A stretch of 64,000 nt of DNA, from positions 23,460,001 to 23,524,000 of the forward strand of contig CM072806.1 of NCBI GenBank assembly GCA_037013495.1, written 5' to 3'. Shown piece by piece: positions 11,245-22,484 of this stretch; position 1 is the first letter of the stretch; each line of letters begins with the position of its first letter. Below the pieces are notes generated by a model that saw only the letters and a program-made list of their open reading frames with translations, did no database searches and was not told where the DNA came from. This DNA is from Hippophae tibetana (lineage: Eukaryota > Streptophyta > Magnoliopsida > Rosales > Elaeagnaceae). Position numbers and translations under genes: made by a program.

Positions 11245-14200
11245 TTAATTAGGTTGTTGATCGTATTCATATATTCCTTCACAATCACTACGAGTCCATG
11301 TCGAAGAATCATCATCATCAATTAGATCATCACGTACATTAGGCAATTTATTTGAGAAATTACTAATATTGGTTAATGTATCAAGCATAGAGTCATCATC
11401 TTCTACAACATCACAATGTTAAAACTCTTTTTGTGGAGGCGTTAACACAACAGACCATATTGGATCAATTTGATCGCTCACGTAAAATACTTGCTTTGCA
11501 TGAAGTGCTAACGTGAAAGGATCATCTGTGTGACTTATCCTGGATAAATTTACAAGGGTAAAACCAAAATCATCTATTTTATATCCAACATTGATAACAT
11601 CTTCGACCCAATCACACAAGAATACTGTCTCATGGAAGACCTCATAATCCAATTCCCAAATCTCTTGTATTATACCATAATATGTTCTATCAGAAAGAAC
11701 AGGATTAGCATCTTTTGAACTGGCAAATTGCATAGTTTGTGCAACCATCTTCACCCCACTATTTTGATTTACTCGGACTTTGTCCCTAGCTTGAGTCGTA
11801 AACCTCGATCCATTTATTGTGAAACTATGAAATGATTTGACATCGAATTTTGGGCCATGTGCAAGCCATTGTAAACTTTCTGATATTTTATGATTGGGTT
11901 TCTTGAGTTCACCTCGAATCTATGTATACAAAAACACGAAATGTGTTTAGAGCAAAGTTTTAAAACATTGAATATATATAGGAAGATACATGCATGATTT
12001 TTTGTTTGTGACACTTACGTGGTTGCGAAACCAATTAATAAGCTCTCGCTTATGTTCATCATACAACCATTTTTCTCCTCCTTTTTTTGATAACGAGGAT
12101 CGATCTTCAATAAGTTTAAATGCATCCTGTAACGTTATTAAATATATATTAAGTTATATATCATCATTAATAGTTAAATAAAAGATGAAACAATGAACAT
12201 CACTTACTCTATGTACGGTTGTGCCTCGTTATTATTTACCAAAATGATTCGGTGTGCTTTTTCCCATCGAGTGCGATCAATAAATAATTTCTTACTTCCA
12301 CCAAGCATAGGGTTACCTACTTGGATCATGTGACGTTATAAGAATAACTTGTGCGTAGGATTCCCAATTTCAGTGCAACCACTAAAGTATTCAGAACAAA
12401 ACTCAATGGCCTCTTCAGCAATGTAGCATTCCACCATGCATCCTTCAGGTCTATATCTATTATTTACATATCCTTTAAGGACTTGCATATATCTCTCAAA
12501 AGGATACATCCACCTTAAGTAAGTAGGACCACATAATTGAACCTCTTGAACTAAATGAACATATAAGTGAATCATTATATCGAAGAAAGAAGGAGGAAAA
12601 TATTTTTCAATTAGACACAAAGTTTCTACAATTTCTTTCTGTAAAGAATTTAACTCGCCAATTGATATAGATTTCTTGCATATTGTATTGAAGAATGAAC
12701 AAAGCCGAATTATTGATATTCGAACATGTTTTGGAAGAATTGATCTAATAGCAACTGGTAATAACTGTTGCATTAAGATATGACAGTCATGTGATTTCAA
12801 TCCATACAGTCTCTTATCGATGATAGACACAAAATTTCTTAAGTTGGATGAGTAACCATCAGGAACTTTCACACCTTCCAAACATTTACAAAACACATCC
12901 TTCTCTTTTGTTGACATTGTATATGATGCTGGTGGCAAGTATGTTCGATTCTTATCATTTTCCACCCTTGGTTCCAATTCAGGTCGTATGCCTAGTTTCT
13001 TTAAATCCAATCTTGCTTTAATGCCATCCTTTGTTTTTCCAGGTATATTAAGTAAAGTGCCAATCAAGCTTTCACATACATTCTTCTCAATATGCATGAC
13101 ATCTAAGATGTGACGAATGTGTAGGTCTTTCCAATAAGGCAATTCCCAAAATATTGATTTTTTTTCCAACAACCATTCGGTTCAAAATCTTTTTCATTTT
13201 CACCAATTTCATTAGTTGACCTCCTTCGTTTCCCAGACTTGGTGAGTTTTTTTTTTCATCTTTCCATATCGTTTGAATGTCATCCCATTCAATTGCCTTA
13301 ATATCTCAATACCTCGCAAAGGTCGAGTTGCATGATCATGATCTTCTTCACCATCGAACGGTTTCTTTTGGTATCTAAACTTGTGTCCAGATGGAAAAAA
13401 TCTCCTATGTCTTCTATAAGACATCTTTCGTCCGTGAACAAGATACTTTGCAGAAGTTCCATCACTACATATAGGACATCCCTTGTAACCTTTTGTTGCA
13501 TGTCCTGATAAGTTTCCATAGGCAGGAAAATCATTAATTGTCCATAAAAGGACCCTCTTCAAGTTAAAGTATTCTTCTTTATATGCATCGTAAACATTTA
13601 CACCATCATTCCACAACGTCTTTAAATCATCTATCAGAGGCTGCAAATATACATCAATATCAACACCGGGTTGTTTCGGTCCTGAGATCAATAATGTTAA
13701 CATCATGAATTTTCTTTTCATACACAACGAGGGAGGAAGGTTGTATGTTACCATAATTACTGGCCAACAACTATATCTACTACTGAGGGAACTATGTGGA
13801 TTAATTCCATCAGCAGCAATGGCAAGACGCAGATTGCGCAGATCAGATGAAAATTGAGGAGATAAATTATCTACTACTTTCCAATTTGGAGAATCACAAG
13901 GATGACGTAGCACCCCATCATCAGATCGATTATCTGAATGCCAAGTCAACATCTTTGATGTATATTTACTATTGAACAACCTTTGAAAGCGAGGGATCAG
14001 AGGAAAGTACCAAAGAACCTTTGCAGGCACGCCTTTCTTATGTGTTGTACTCTCATTTGTATCATGCTTCCATCTCGATTCTTTACACATAGGACAATCA
14101 TGTAATGTCTCATATTCTTTTCTATAAAGAATGCAATCATTAGGAAAAGCGTGAATCTTATGATATTCCATGCCAAATCGACTAAGAGATTTCTTCACTT

Positions 14201-14753
14201 CATACATTGAAGATGGCAATTCAATACCCTCAGGAAACATATCGACTAGTAGATTTAGTAATTCTGTGAATCCCTTGTCAGAAAAACCATGTTTTTCCTT
14301 GACATTGTACAAATGAACCAATCCTGACATCTTAGTGTATTTTTTGCATTTTGGATACAACGGTTTTTCAGCATCTTCTATAAGTTTATTAAAGGTTTCG
14401 GGATCATCCTCGCGTAATTCATCTTCAACACCACGAAACATATTTTCTGTCTGTACATTATGATATGATGTATGTAATCCACCCACATTCTTATTATACT
14501 TTTCTCCATGAGTATTATCAATATTTTCTCCATGATAATACCAACATTTATAGCTCAATAGAATACCATTACGGATAAGGTGATACTTAACCTCATAAAA
14601 TTCATGAAATCGCTCATTTTTACATTTAACGCATGGGCATCGAATCATACTACTTCCAGTATTACTAGTTCTACAAGCAAATTCCATGAAACTTTCAACT
14701 CCAGAAATATAGTCTTGCTCAATTCTACACTTTGACATCCAAGATTTGTCCAT
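11245..14753 (-). pseudogene. CACTA TNP2-like transposase
   Basis: Start chosen at MDKSWM (14753). Domains in order: Transpos_assoc N-terminal region with its Cys-rich C-P-C-V-K-C motif (about 14753-14500); Transposase_21/TNP2 core (about 14100-13300), with IAADGINPHSS, GPKQPGVDIDVYLQPLIDDL and the C-P-I-C zinc motif; ELPYWKDL ... LDVMHIEKNVCESLIGTLL (about 13150-13060); DUF4218 (about 12790-12400); DUF4216 (about 11720-11470); acidic tail ending at 11245. Exon-like blocks with GT-AG borders are visible near 12126-12019 and 11919-11245. Lesions: stops at 13212-13214, 12336-12338 and 11419-11421, and two homopolymer tracts (10 A at about 13247-13256, 8 A at about 13158-13165) that shift the frame and shift it back. 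The enzyme would cut and paste the element by DDE chemistry. As written the gene is broken, though some lesions might be sequencing errors in poly-A runs. Confidence 0.85.
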
Positions 14754-14769
14754 TTCTATTAATGACATT

Positions 14770-15770
14770 AATTAAACATATTACTTAATTATGTATTATT
14801 ATATATAAATTTCCTAATTATTAGAATATATATCAAAACATACATAATGCAAAATAGTTATCATTTTAATCATTTTACAAAACCATTTATATACAAATTA
14901 AAAAATAAGCAGTTCATGTTTCATGAATATATATATAAAAACCAATTACGCGGTTGATTCTAATTTCTAAGCATGTTACTATATCATAATTACAAAGTAA
15001 TATTAATTATACGTATAAATAAATTTATCCACGCAAACCCACAAGTAATAATTCAAACATTATTATTACAAGCAAACAAAAAAACATAACTAAATCAAAA
15101 ATTTATACAAAATATAAAACAAATTGATCGAATAATAAGCTAGCTGCATGCATTCTGCATAAACTAAGTCAAACATATTTTTTAGGTGTGGTCAAATAAA
15201 GTGGCAGATAATAGACTTACTTTTGTTTTTCAACAATCTAAATTGTAAATGTATCTTAAGTTCATATATATTTACAGGAGTGCTCTCTGAATGAACTTTT
15301 AACAAAAGTGCTTGTGGAACCGCACGCGTTGGATATAAAACCAAAAGATATATAATACATTTAAAGTAGTTAATTCAAGTTATTTAACCACACAAAGAAA
15401 CTACCCAAGCAAAACCCAAATCGAGATGTTAGGTTTTTAATTAACGAATAAAAATACGTTGTTCTAATTAACGAAATACATTTACACGTTGATAAAATTA
15501 GCACAGATAAAATTAGCACAAATTTACATGTTGTTCCTAATATACCCATAAACAGATTTTAACATTTTGCTAAAAAAAAGAAGAACTAACAGATAATGTG
15601 AGAAGAGAAATATAACTTACAAACGTCCGTTCAAATGGTGGTTGGAGGTGGCCGGAAATGTAGAACGAAGGTGGCGCATGGTTAAGATTTTGGGAGAAAA
15701 TGGGAGTGAGGAAAGGAGAGAGGAAGAAGAAAACTGGAAATCTGCGTAAAAAATGAGACGAGAGGGCATA
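14770..15770. other. CACTA 5' noncoding region
   Basis: About 1 kb between the transposase start and the right subterminal repeats. It is AT-rich and would hold the promoter and leader of the transposase transcript. I see no convincing coding sequence; the open frame at 15570-15803 overlaps the tandem repeats and has no domain. Confidence 0.55.
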
Positions 15771-15772
15771 TA

Positions 15773-15880
15773 TTACGTGGATAGCGTCGGTTAACCACGT
15801 CAACCGACGCTACGTTACGTGGATAGCGTCGGTTAACCACGTCAACCGACGCTACGTTACGTGGATAGCGTCAGTTGACG
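15773..15880. repeat. 42-bp subterminal tandem repeat with internal palindrome
   Basis: Two full units (15773-15814 and 15815-15856) and a diverged partial third from 15857. Each contains GCGTCGGTT and its complement AACCGACGC around a short spacer, so every unit can form a hairpin. Position and composition fit transposase-binding subterminal repeats of CACTA elements. Confidence 0.9.
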
Positions 15881-15969
15881 TGGAAAACCGACTTTAAATT
15901 CATTAAAAGTCGGTTTTTGGTAAAAACCGACTTTACACATCGACTTATATACCCCTTTTTGTAGTAGTG
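15881..15969. repeat. CACTA right terminal inverted repeat and subterminal motifs
   Basis: Reads inward (minus strand) as CACTACTACAAAAAGGGGTA, matching the left terminus, with AAAGTCGG-type motifs just inside. This end is upstream of the transposase gene. Confidence 0.9.
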
Positions 15970-15972
15970 CTG
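15970..15972. repeat. CACTA target-site duplication (right), CTG
   Basis: Identical to the CTG at 6956-6958. Confidence 0.9.
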
Positions 15973-16937
15973 AGAGAATCAAGAGATTTAGTGATGATAT
16001 TGGCGAGTTGATCAAAGGAGAGAAGATGCTCTAAAAAGTACAGATTTTAAAGTGTTTGATCTCTCACAAAAATGAGGCATTATTTCAATGTGTTTGGTCC
16101 TAAAATACAGCATTGGAGTATGCCAAGAGATGAGATTGTAACTAGAGTCATTCTACATATGCACTAGCCATAGCATGATATTTTGACTCAATATATGTTA
16201 AATCTAGAAACAACCCTTTGTTTTGAAGTATGCCAAGAGATAAGATTATGCCCAAAAAAGACACAATATACTCTAGTAGAATGTTTGTCATCAAATTAAA
16301 TTTCCAATCTACATCACAAAATATAGTGAGAGGCAAAGAGGTAGGTTTAAAAAAGACCATGGTGAATGGTACCCTTAAGATAACAAAGCAAGCTTTTAAC
16401 AACAATCCAATGCATATCAGTAAGATATAACACGAGTTGATATAGCTTGTTGATACTAAAAGATATATAAAGCCTTGTTAATGTGTAATATTGCAGTCCA
16501 CCAACAATGCTTTCATACATGCTCCCATCCTCTAACAAGGTGTTATCCTATATCATAAACACTTGGAGACCCTATGTCACACCTAAGTAGTAACTCAATA
16601 ATATACTTTTGATGATTGAGACATTGCACATCCATCTGAATAATAACTCTAAACCAAGGATGTAATTAAGGATACCAAAGTCCTTGATGGAAAACCGAGA
16701 ATGAAGAGAAGCAATAAGAGCAACAATATTAGTAGTGGAGCTTCCAGTTATGATAATACCATTGGCATAAACCAAGACCACCACATACACTTCATCATAG
16801 TCCAACATAAAGAAAGAGATGTCTAATATGGAAGCAATGAAACCAAATTCAAGTAAAGCACTAAATAAGTCCAATACTTGGTGAACAACCAGGAAAACGA
16901 GATATAGACTCCTTAAAGACTCATACCAAACTTGCAA
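15973..16937 (-). pseudogene. Copia A reverse transcriptase / RNase H fragment
   Basis: Three overlapping minus-strand frames together read as the C-terminal half of a Ty1/copia polyprotein. An RT palm region (YVVVLVYANGIIITGSS, where intact relatives have LVYVDDI) is followed by FSIKDFGILNYILGLE. Next come the connection region (SIVGGLQYYTLTRLYISFSINK ... LLCYLKGTIHHGL), RNase H (FCDVDW ... ESKYHAMA), and a tail reading DQLANIITKSLDSL that resumes at 6958 beyond the CACTA. The catalytic Asp pair of the RT is lost and frames change several times. It starts abruptly at about 16937, so the 5' half is missing. Confidence 0.8.
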
Positions 16938-19075
16938 GCAGTAAAAATAAACAAATAGAAAATAAAAAGCATAAATAGTAAATCAATCAGGAAATAGACA
17001 TATTAATTTAATACAACATATACAAATATCAAAATACTATAAGCATGCTATATAGGAAGAAAAGAAAGCATACAACAACATAAACCATAAAAGCTTTCTA
17101 ATTGGAGTCCAAATCTCATATGTTGTAACATTCATGATAGAGACTCAAGTTGAACAAACATAAAGGTTTATCATTCATAACAAACCCACATAAAACCCCT
17201 ACCTATGTGGTAAAATCCTCAAGTTACTTATGAAAACCACTCGACAACAAATAATTCACTAAAAATAGAATAAACAAATACAAATTGATAAAAGTATAAA
17301 TGTAAATATCTCTATCAGTTGAGATCGCACTAACCTAAATGCTTATTGCTAGCCTCCATAATAACTTGATTCAACACACTAATATGACTCTCCTTTAGAG
17401 CCAAAACTGCACATAACAATGCGATCAATCACCAACGATCAGCAACGCAAACATAATAAGGTACCCATTTTAATCATAACCCACTAATAAAAACGTCTTA
17501 AGCACTTACCACTTAAGAACGCTATTTTTACTCTCACAAACATGTAACATAAACACCAAATAATACTCAAGGTAGTTTTTGAAATGGAATCACAAATGCG
17601 ATAAAAATTCAACAAAGATTTTCTTAATTTTTCTAATTAACTCAATAGTAAAAGAAGGAATATTTATGGAAAATTTCCAACTGCTTATGGGCCTTTTTGA
17701 TCCTTTCATTGACCCCATCTTGAAGAGGATAAAAAACTAGTTCAATGAGAATAATACCCATAAGAGCATTACCGGTTAGTGTAGGCGACGGGTAAGCGAG
17801 TCAACAAAAATGTGATTTTTTTTGTTTTCAAAAATTACCTAGTAATTTTCCACATATACCTGTAAACAAAAAAGAAACAAAACCACAAATACTCAATCTA
17901 GTATGCATACTATGAAAACTATCCACATAATGTGTGTAAACATGCTCATATACAAAGTATATCTAACTACGTGCATATGTGAATTAATGATCTTCAGTAA
18001 CCAACCTTACACAATGAAAGCTAATATACTAAGTAAAATGAAATAGACTCTGTGTTTTGTACATGAAAATGCCAACAAAGGCACAAAATACTTACAAGAC
18101 TTACATTCTCCCGCATTGGCTTTTCATGACAAAACACTGCATAACTAAGTACAAATACACTTGAACCATAAGATGATAACGAAGATGACCTAAATATGTA
18201 TGTTCTCACGAATAGAACATTGACACACACCCAACACCCAAAATGCACATACATAAAGTGCATCCATATTGTGCGGTCCATCCATCTATAGGATCAACAC
18301 ATCCACACTCTACAAATTTGAAACTCAATGGTCTCGATCTACACTTATAATTAACACATATGGCATACCCATGAATGTATCATGTAGAAACACCATGTAG
18401 TTTATCCAGATACTATTGTGTCACCCCTACAAAGATACATACTAATGCGTTAAGCACAACCAAACATACAACATCAAAACATACAAAGTATACAAATTTA
18501 TTTGACTTCGTACAACACTTTCCCTAAGTAAATGCATGTCAAGCAACAAAATGTAGTGCAATTCTATACTCAAATCCCATGCAACACATTGCATGTTAAC
18601 AAATATTGAGTTGTGCACATAAACTAGTCCTCCTTATTGATACAAAAATTCAAAGGAATACCCCTATATGAGAGAGATGAGACATAATACAATGCAATAA
18701 TCATATCACTCATGCAACGTAGCAAACAAGATTAGATCAAAAATGAAGCACCAAGCAACACATGCAAAGATAAAAGAACACAATCAAAGGATAGTGAAGA
18801 AACAACAACTTTTGATTATAAGTTTTTTTGTAAGAAAAAATAGTACTATAAAACATCAACTAAACACTCTCTACCATTCTCTTTATTATCACCATCATCT
18901 TGGGATGCATTATATGAAGAATCACTATGATCTCTATAATCTGGGGTGAATTAGAAGATTGATGGTGAAAATAGGCCAAAATAAACTAGTTCAAGGTTGG
19001 GTCAGGTGTTTCTCCATCAAAGTTTCTAAAAATGGAGGCAAGAGAGCCAATGGAAAAGGCACCAGAGCATGAACG
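16938..19075. other. Unidentified repeat-like DNA
   Basis: About 2.1 kb with moderately AT-rich, A/C-biased composition on the plus strand, different from the flanking copia sequence. No open frame with a recognisable domain. It may be a degraded LTR or untranslated part of a retroelement, but I cannot show that. Confidence 0.4.
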
Positions 19076-19425
19076 TGTTAAGAGTAATATCTTACATTGA
19101 TTAAGTACTATACTATGATAGAATTTCTAAGGATTATGAGTGTCTCCAATCATTGGGTTAACCTTTTGAAATATGCAAACACATAGTTCTTATAAACTTT
19201 TAAATGGTATCAAAGCTTCAGTCGATTGGGCCAAAAGATTTAGGTCTTACCTCACAAAAGAAAAAATAAAATGGGCCTTGCAAAAAAAAAAAGAGATAAG
19301 TGATTCATATAGAATAAAATATAATAAATAGGTTAAAAATACAAAGTGATGGGCTTTGTAAAAGACAAAAACCCATCCACATTACTATACTATGATAAAG
19401 TTTATAAGGATTATGGGTGGCAAAA
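19076..19425 (+). mobile_element. TRIM-like element fragment
   Basis: A short LTR-like unit (19076-19204, beginning TGTTAAGAGT) is followed at once by TGGTATCAAAGC (19205-19216), a primer-binding site for initiator tRNA-Met. A second, partial copy of the unit at about 19379-19421 repeats the segment with ACTATACTATGAT and AAGGATTATG. No coding sequence lies between. This fits a terminal-repeat retrotransposon in miniature with a damaged second repeat. Confidence 0.6.
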
Positions 19426-19439
19426 TGACACCAGAAGAA

Positions 19440-21377
19440 TTCCAAGCCCTCTGTCCAGATGCAACTAGAACATGTAGAGGCCATTCCTAACAGTCCCTTA
19501 AACTAGCTTCAAACCTGTTCTCTTATCCTTTGCATAGCAAAAGTTAGGGTGAAATTCTATGTACACATCATTATCCATTATAAATTGGGATACACTAAGA
19601 AGATTTATAGCAATGCTAGGTAGATGTAGTAGATTGTTTAATGCAAACTTCATGTCACTAGAAATAGAAGAAGTGAAGGATGTCATACAAATATGCATAA
19701 TAGTAGTCCAATTCCACTCCCTATTTGAAGTTGCTCATTTTTAACAAATTCAGTGCTTATGGCAAGATTCAATGGATCAGATGTTACATGGTGTGAGGCA
19801 CTACTATCAAGAAACTAAGTTGGGTCACCTATTTTGTTTGGAGATTCATACATGGTGGTCAGGGACATATTTTGTGTTCCATATGCCATTGAACTTTATG
19901 AGTAATTACTTTGGACTTGCATAGTTGCTAGACATTGAGTACAACCAATTTGACTCAAAATGTTACTTGTACATTGGTTACCAGTAACATTTTGGCATTG
20001 TTTTGATGAATTGATTCTTGATGGAGACATATATATCAATAGTGTCATTAAATCCATTTGTTTTTGGGGTGTGCACTGTAGTGTACTCATGATTATGTTA
20101 CGATGGTTTGCCTATGGTGTTACTTGAAAGTTTGAGATTGTATTTGGATTCAAACGATTATTGACCTATGTTGGGTTGGAATTATTGAATTGATTTAGGT
20201 TAGGACTATTAAGAGAAAAACCTTGATTGTCATGATGTGAGAAGTGTTGTTAGGATAATTGGTTTTTATGATTGAAAGGCACAAATTTGTTAAATTGATG
20301 CCAATATTTTGTTACAAAGTGTCTAATTTTTTCACAAAACACTATGGTCTTGAATATTAAGGTTTCTACCTCTTTCTCTATGGAAATCTTGATGGTTGTT
20401 GTAATTTTGCAAAGAGTTAAACATGCCATACACTTGGTTTGATGATTGATTGTATTTCATGGAAGGTTGGGTTCATATAACTATTTAGGTTCCTTGGATC
20501 AAGATTACTCATAAAAGGTAAGAGCTGAATAGATTGATTGAAAATTTAGGATCTACCAACAATATTAACATTGTCTATAAAATTAGGATTCATCTATCTT
20601 CCAAGATTGGCCTGTAGGTTAGCAAGTTTTATTGTGGGAAGTAAAGTGATTACTACATTACTTCTTTCTAGTCTACTTTCATGATTGAGTAGTTTGTACA
20701 ATACTTCTTATAGAATTACATCAGCTTCTTGAACACTAGCCACAACAGAGTCATACTCAACATCTAATCCATTTAGGATTGTTATGATCTTGTCTTCTTT
20801 TGATACTATACATCTTATTGAAATCAATTGAGATGCCAAAGATTTCACCTTCTACACATATACACTTACAATTTGAGCATACTTCTTGATAGCAATCATT
20901 TCCACCTTGTATTGCATTATTCTTGCACATTAATGTGACTAGAAATAAGTCTCTAGACATATCCATATCTTTGTACTTGTTTCACAATCAGATACCTTCT
21001 TCACAAATTCCTTATTCATAATGCTAATTAGCCACAATCCTATCATTTGGTCCTATCTAGCCCATAGTTTTCGTTGAACATTTATAGCATTATCTCGTGT
21101 TATTCTTAGTAGACATTTTGTTGTTCTAGTTGCAAATCCTTTAAGGTCGTAGCTTTTCAAGATTTTGAGAACTTATTTATGCCATATGTTGTAATTTACT
21201 TTGCTCAATTTTATGAATGTCACTTGGCTATGGAAGGAAATGAGTTCAGTTTGTTCTAAAATTTTGTTGTTCATCATTCTTTAGTTTTTCTTGCTCGAAT
21301 ATTCCTGGATTTTCTTCCAGGTAATTTTTTTCTTAATTGTCTCTTTTCTACTCCATTACAACGTTAGCTTTTAAAAG
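19440..21377 (-). pseudogene. Copia B gag to pre-integrase fragment
   Basis: Minus-strand remains. The best part (19498-19698) reads LLHLPSIAINLLSVSQFIMDNDVYIEFHPNFCYAKD in pieces, the typical segment after the copia protease and before GAG_pre-integrase. Frames upstream (up to 21377) are gag-like and full of stops. It lies directly downstream (minus strand) of a primer-binding site, so it is the 5' part of an element whose pol is missing. Confidence 0.6.
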
Positions 21378-21389
21378 GCTTTGATACCA
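21378..21389 (-). other. Primer-binding site (tRNA-iMet) of copia B
   Basis: Minus strand TGGTATCAAAGC, one base off the usual TGGTATCAGAGC, located immediately inside the probable 5' LTR. Confidence 0.65.
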
Positions 21390-21857
21390 TGTAGAGATTA
21401 TTATTTCCTAATTGAAATCGACAAGAACAATTCTGAATAATACTTTTCCATGTCATTGCATTTTTGGTAGTTTTCACTCTTTTAACAAATGTTCATTTTT
21501 TTCTATTTATAGTAGAAACAATATAGGGAAAAGAAAAATATGTTATAAGTTAGTTTCACACCAACTAATCTTAGCCTTCTATTGTTAAATAAGATCTACA
21601 GTTGGAAATCCTCAATTTGTGCCTATTCTTGACAACTAATCAATACTGACATGATTGATAAACAATCAAAACTAGTATAGAATAATCTATTCCAATGACA
21701 CAATCTGTCAAAAACAATAAATGTGCATGCATATGCCTAAGTACCATAGCCTGTTTGAGTTCATAAGGATGCACACATATGTTAAGCACAATATTTTGAG
21801 TCATAGGAAAATATATAAGCAAGTGATGATAAGTTCAACTTCAACTTCAACATAACA
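21390..21857 (-). mobile_element. Probable 5' LTR of copia B
   Basis: Starts TG and ends CA with the primer-binding site abutting its inner end. The outer end (TGTTATGTTGAAG on the minus strand) is chosen by the TG...CA rule only. No partner LTR was found in the window. Confidence 0.45.
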
Positions 21858-21965
21858 TTTATTATTCAAGTTCAACTTTAACTACCTTTCTTACAGAAGG
21901 GTGAGAAAGACCTTTATAGCCAACAGGAGAAAGTCTTATAAAGGAAAAAGAGCAAGGAGAGCTAA

Positions 21966-22480
21966 TGAGTGCTTAAAAAGCACTAAAATTAAAATTATTT
22001 AATGTATTTTAATTGATTAAATATATTTATATTTGTATGATTTTATCATATTTTTATATAAAATTGTTTTTTTTAATCACAAATATTTTTATTATTTTTT
22101 AGATTATTTTTGTTCAAAAATAATTTAAAGACTTGAAGAAAAATACTGGAAGCAATACATCACAATATCTAAAGTGTAGTATTCATTTATTATAAAAATA
22201 AGTGAGAAAAAAATGAAGAAAGTCAAAAATATGGAAAAATGGACAAAACTGCCCAGCCAACACACGCCCGCGCATGTCCCATGCACAACCATCACACGCC
22301 CATGCCTATCCCGTGAGCACTACGCGTAAGTCACACTGAGAGCCAGTACCCATCTACCGAGTCACCCACATACGCGTGTCAACCTATCCAAATGCATCCA
22401 AGGCCAATTTTTGAGATATTTTCCCACTTTTTTTATCCTTTTTCTCACTTTCCAAGTTCTATTTCTCACAAAGGAAAAAT
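21966..22480 (+). mobile_element. LTR-like fragment, TGA..GTGCTT..GCAC family
   Basis: Begins TGAGTGCTTAAAAAGCACTAA, matching the start of the LTR-like sequence at 63174 apart from a short gap. It contains a GC-richer tract of ACGCCCGCGC type (about 22262-22320), commonly seen in plant gypsy LTRs. It is followed directly by copia C gag, so it is probably an older truncated LTR into which copia C landed. Confidence 0.4.
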
Positions 22481-22484
22481 ATGA

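Larger units (their letters stand above)
6959..15969 (-). mobile_element. CACTA (En/Spm) DNA transposon, 9,011 bp
   Basis: Both ends start CACTACTA(T/C)AAAAAGGGG when read inward, and the element is flanked by CTG duplications. Just inside the ends lie many copies of an AAAGTCGGTT / AACCGAC subterminal motif in both orientations, the type of array bound by the DNA-binding transposition protein of En/Spm. Both genes are on the minus strand: a TNP2-like transposase first (14753-11245) and a second gene (about 11144-7929) with a plant Transposase_24-type region, a proline/methionine-rich repeat and a Ulp1-type protease. Both carry stops or frameshifts, so the copy is probably no longer autonomous, although its termini could still be used by a transposase supplied elsewhere. 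It sits inside the 3' end of copia A. Confidence 0.95.
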
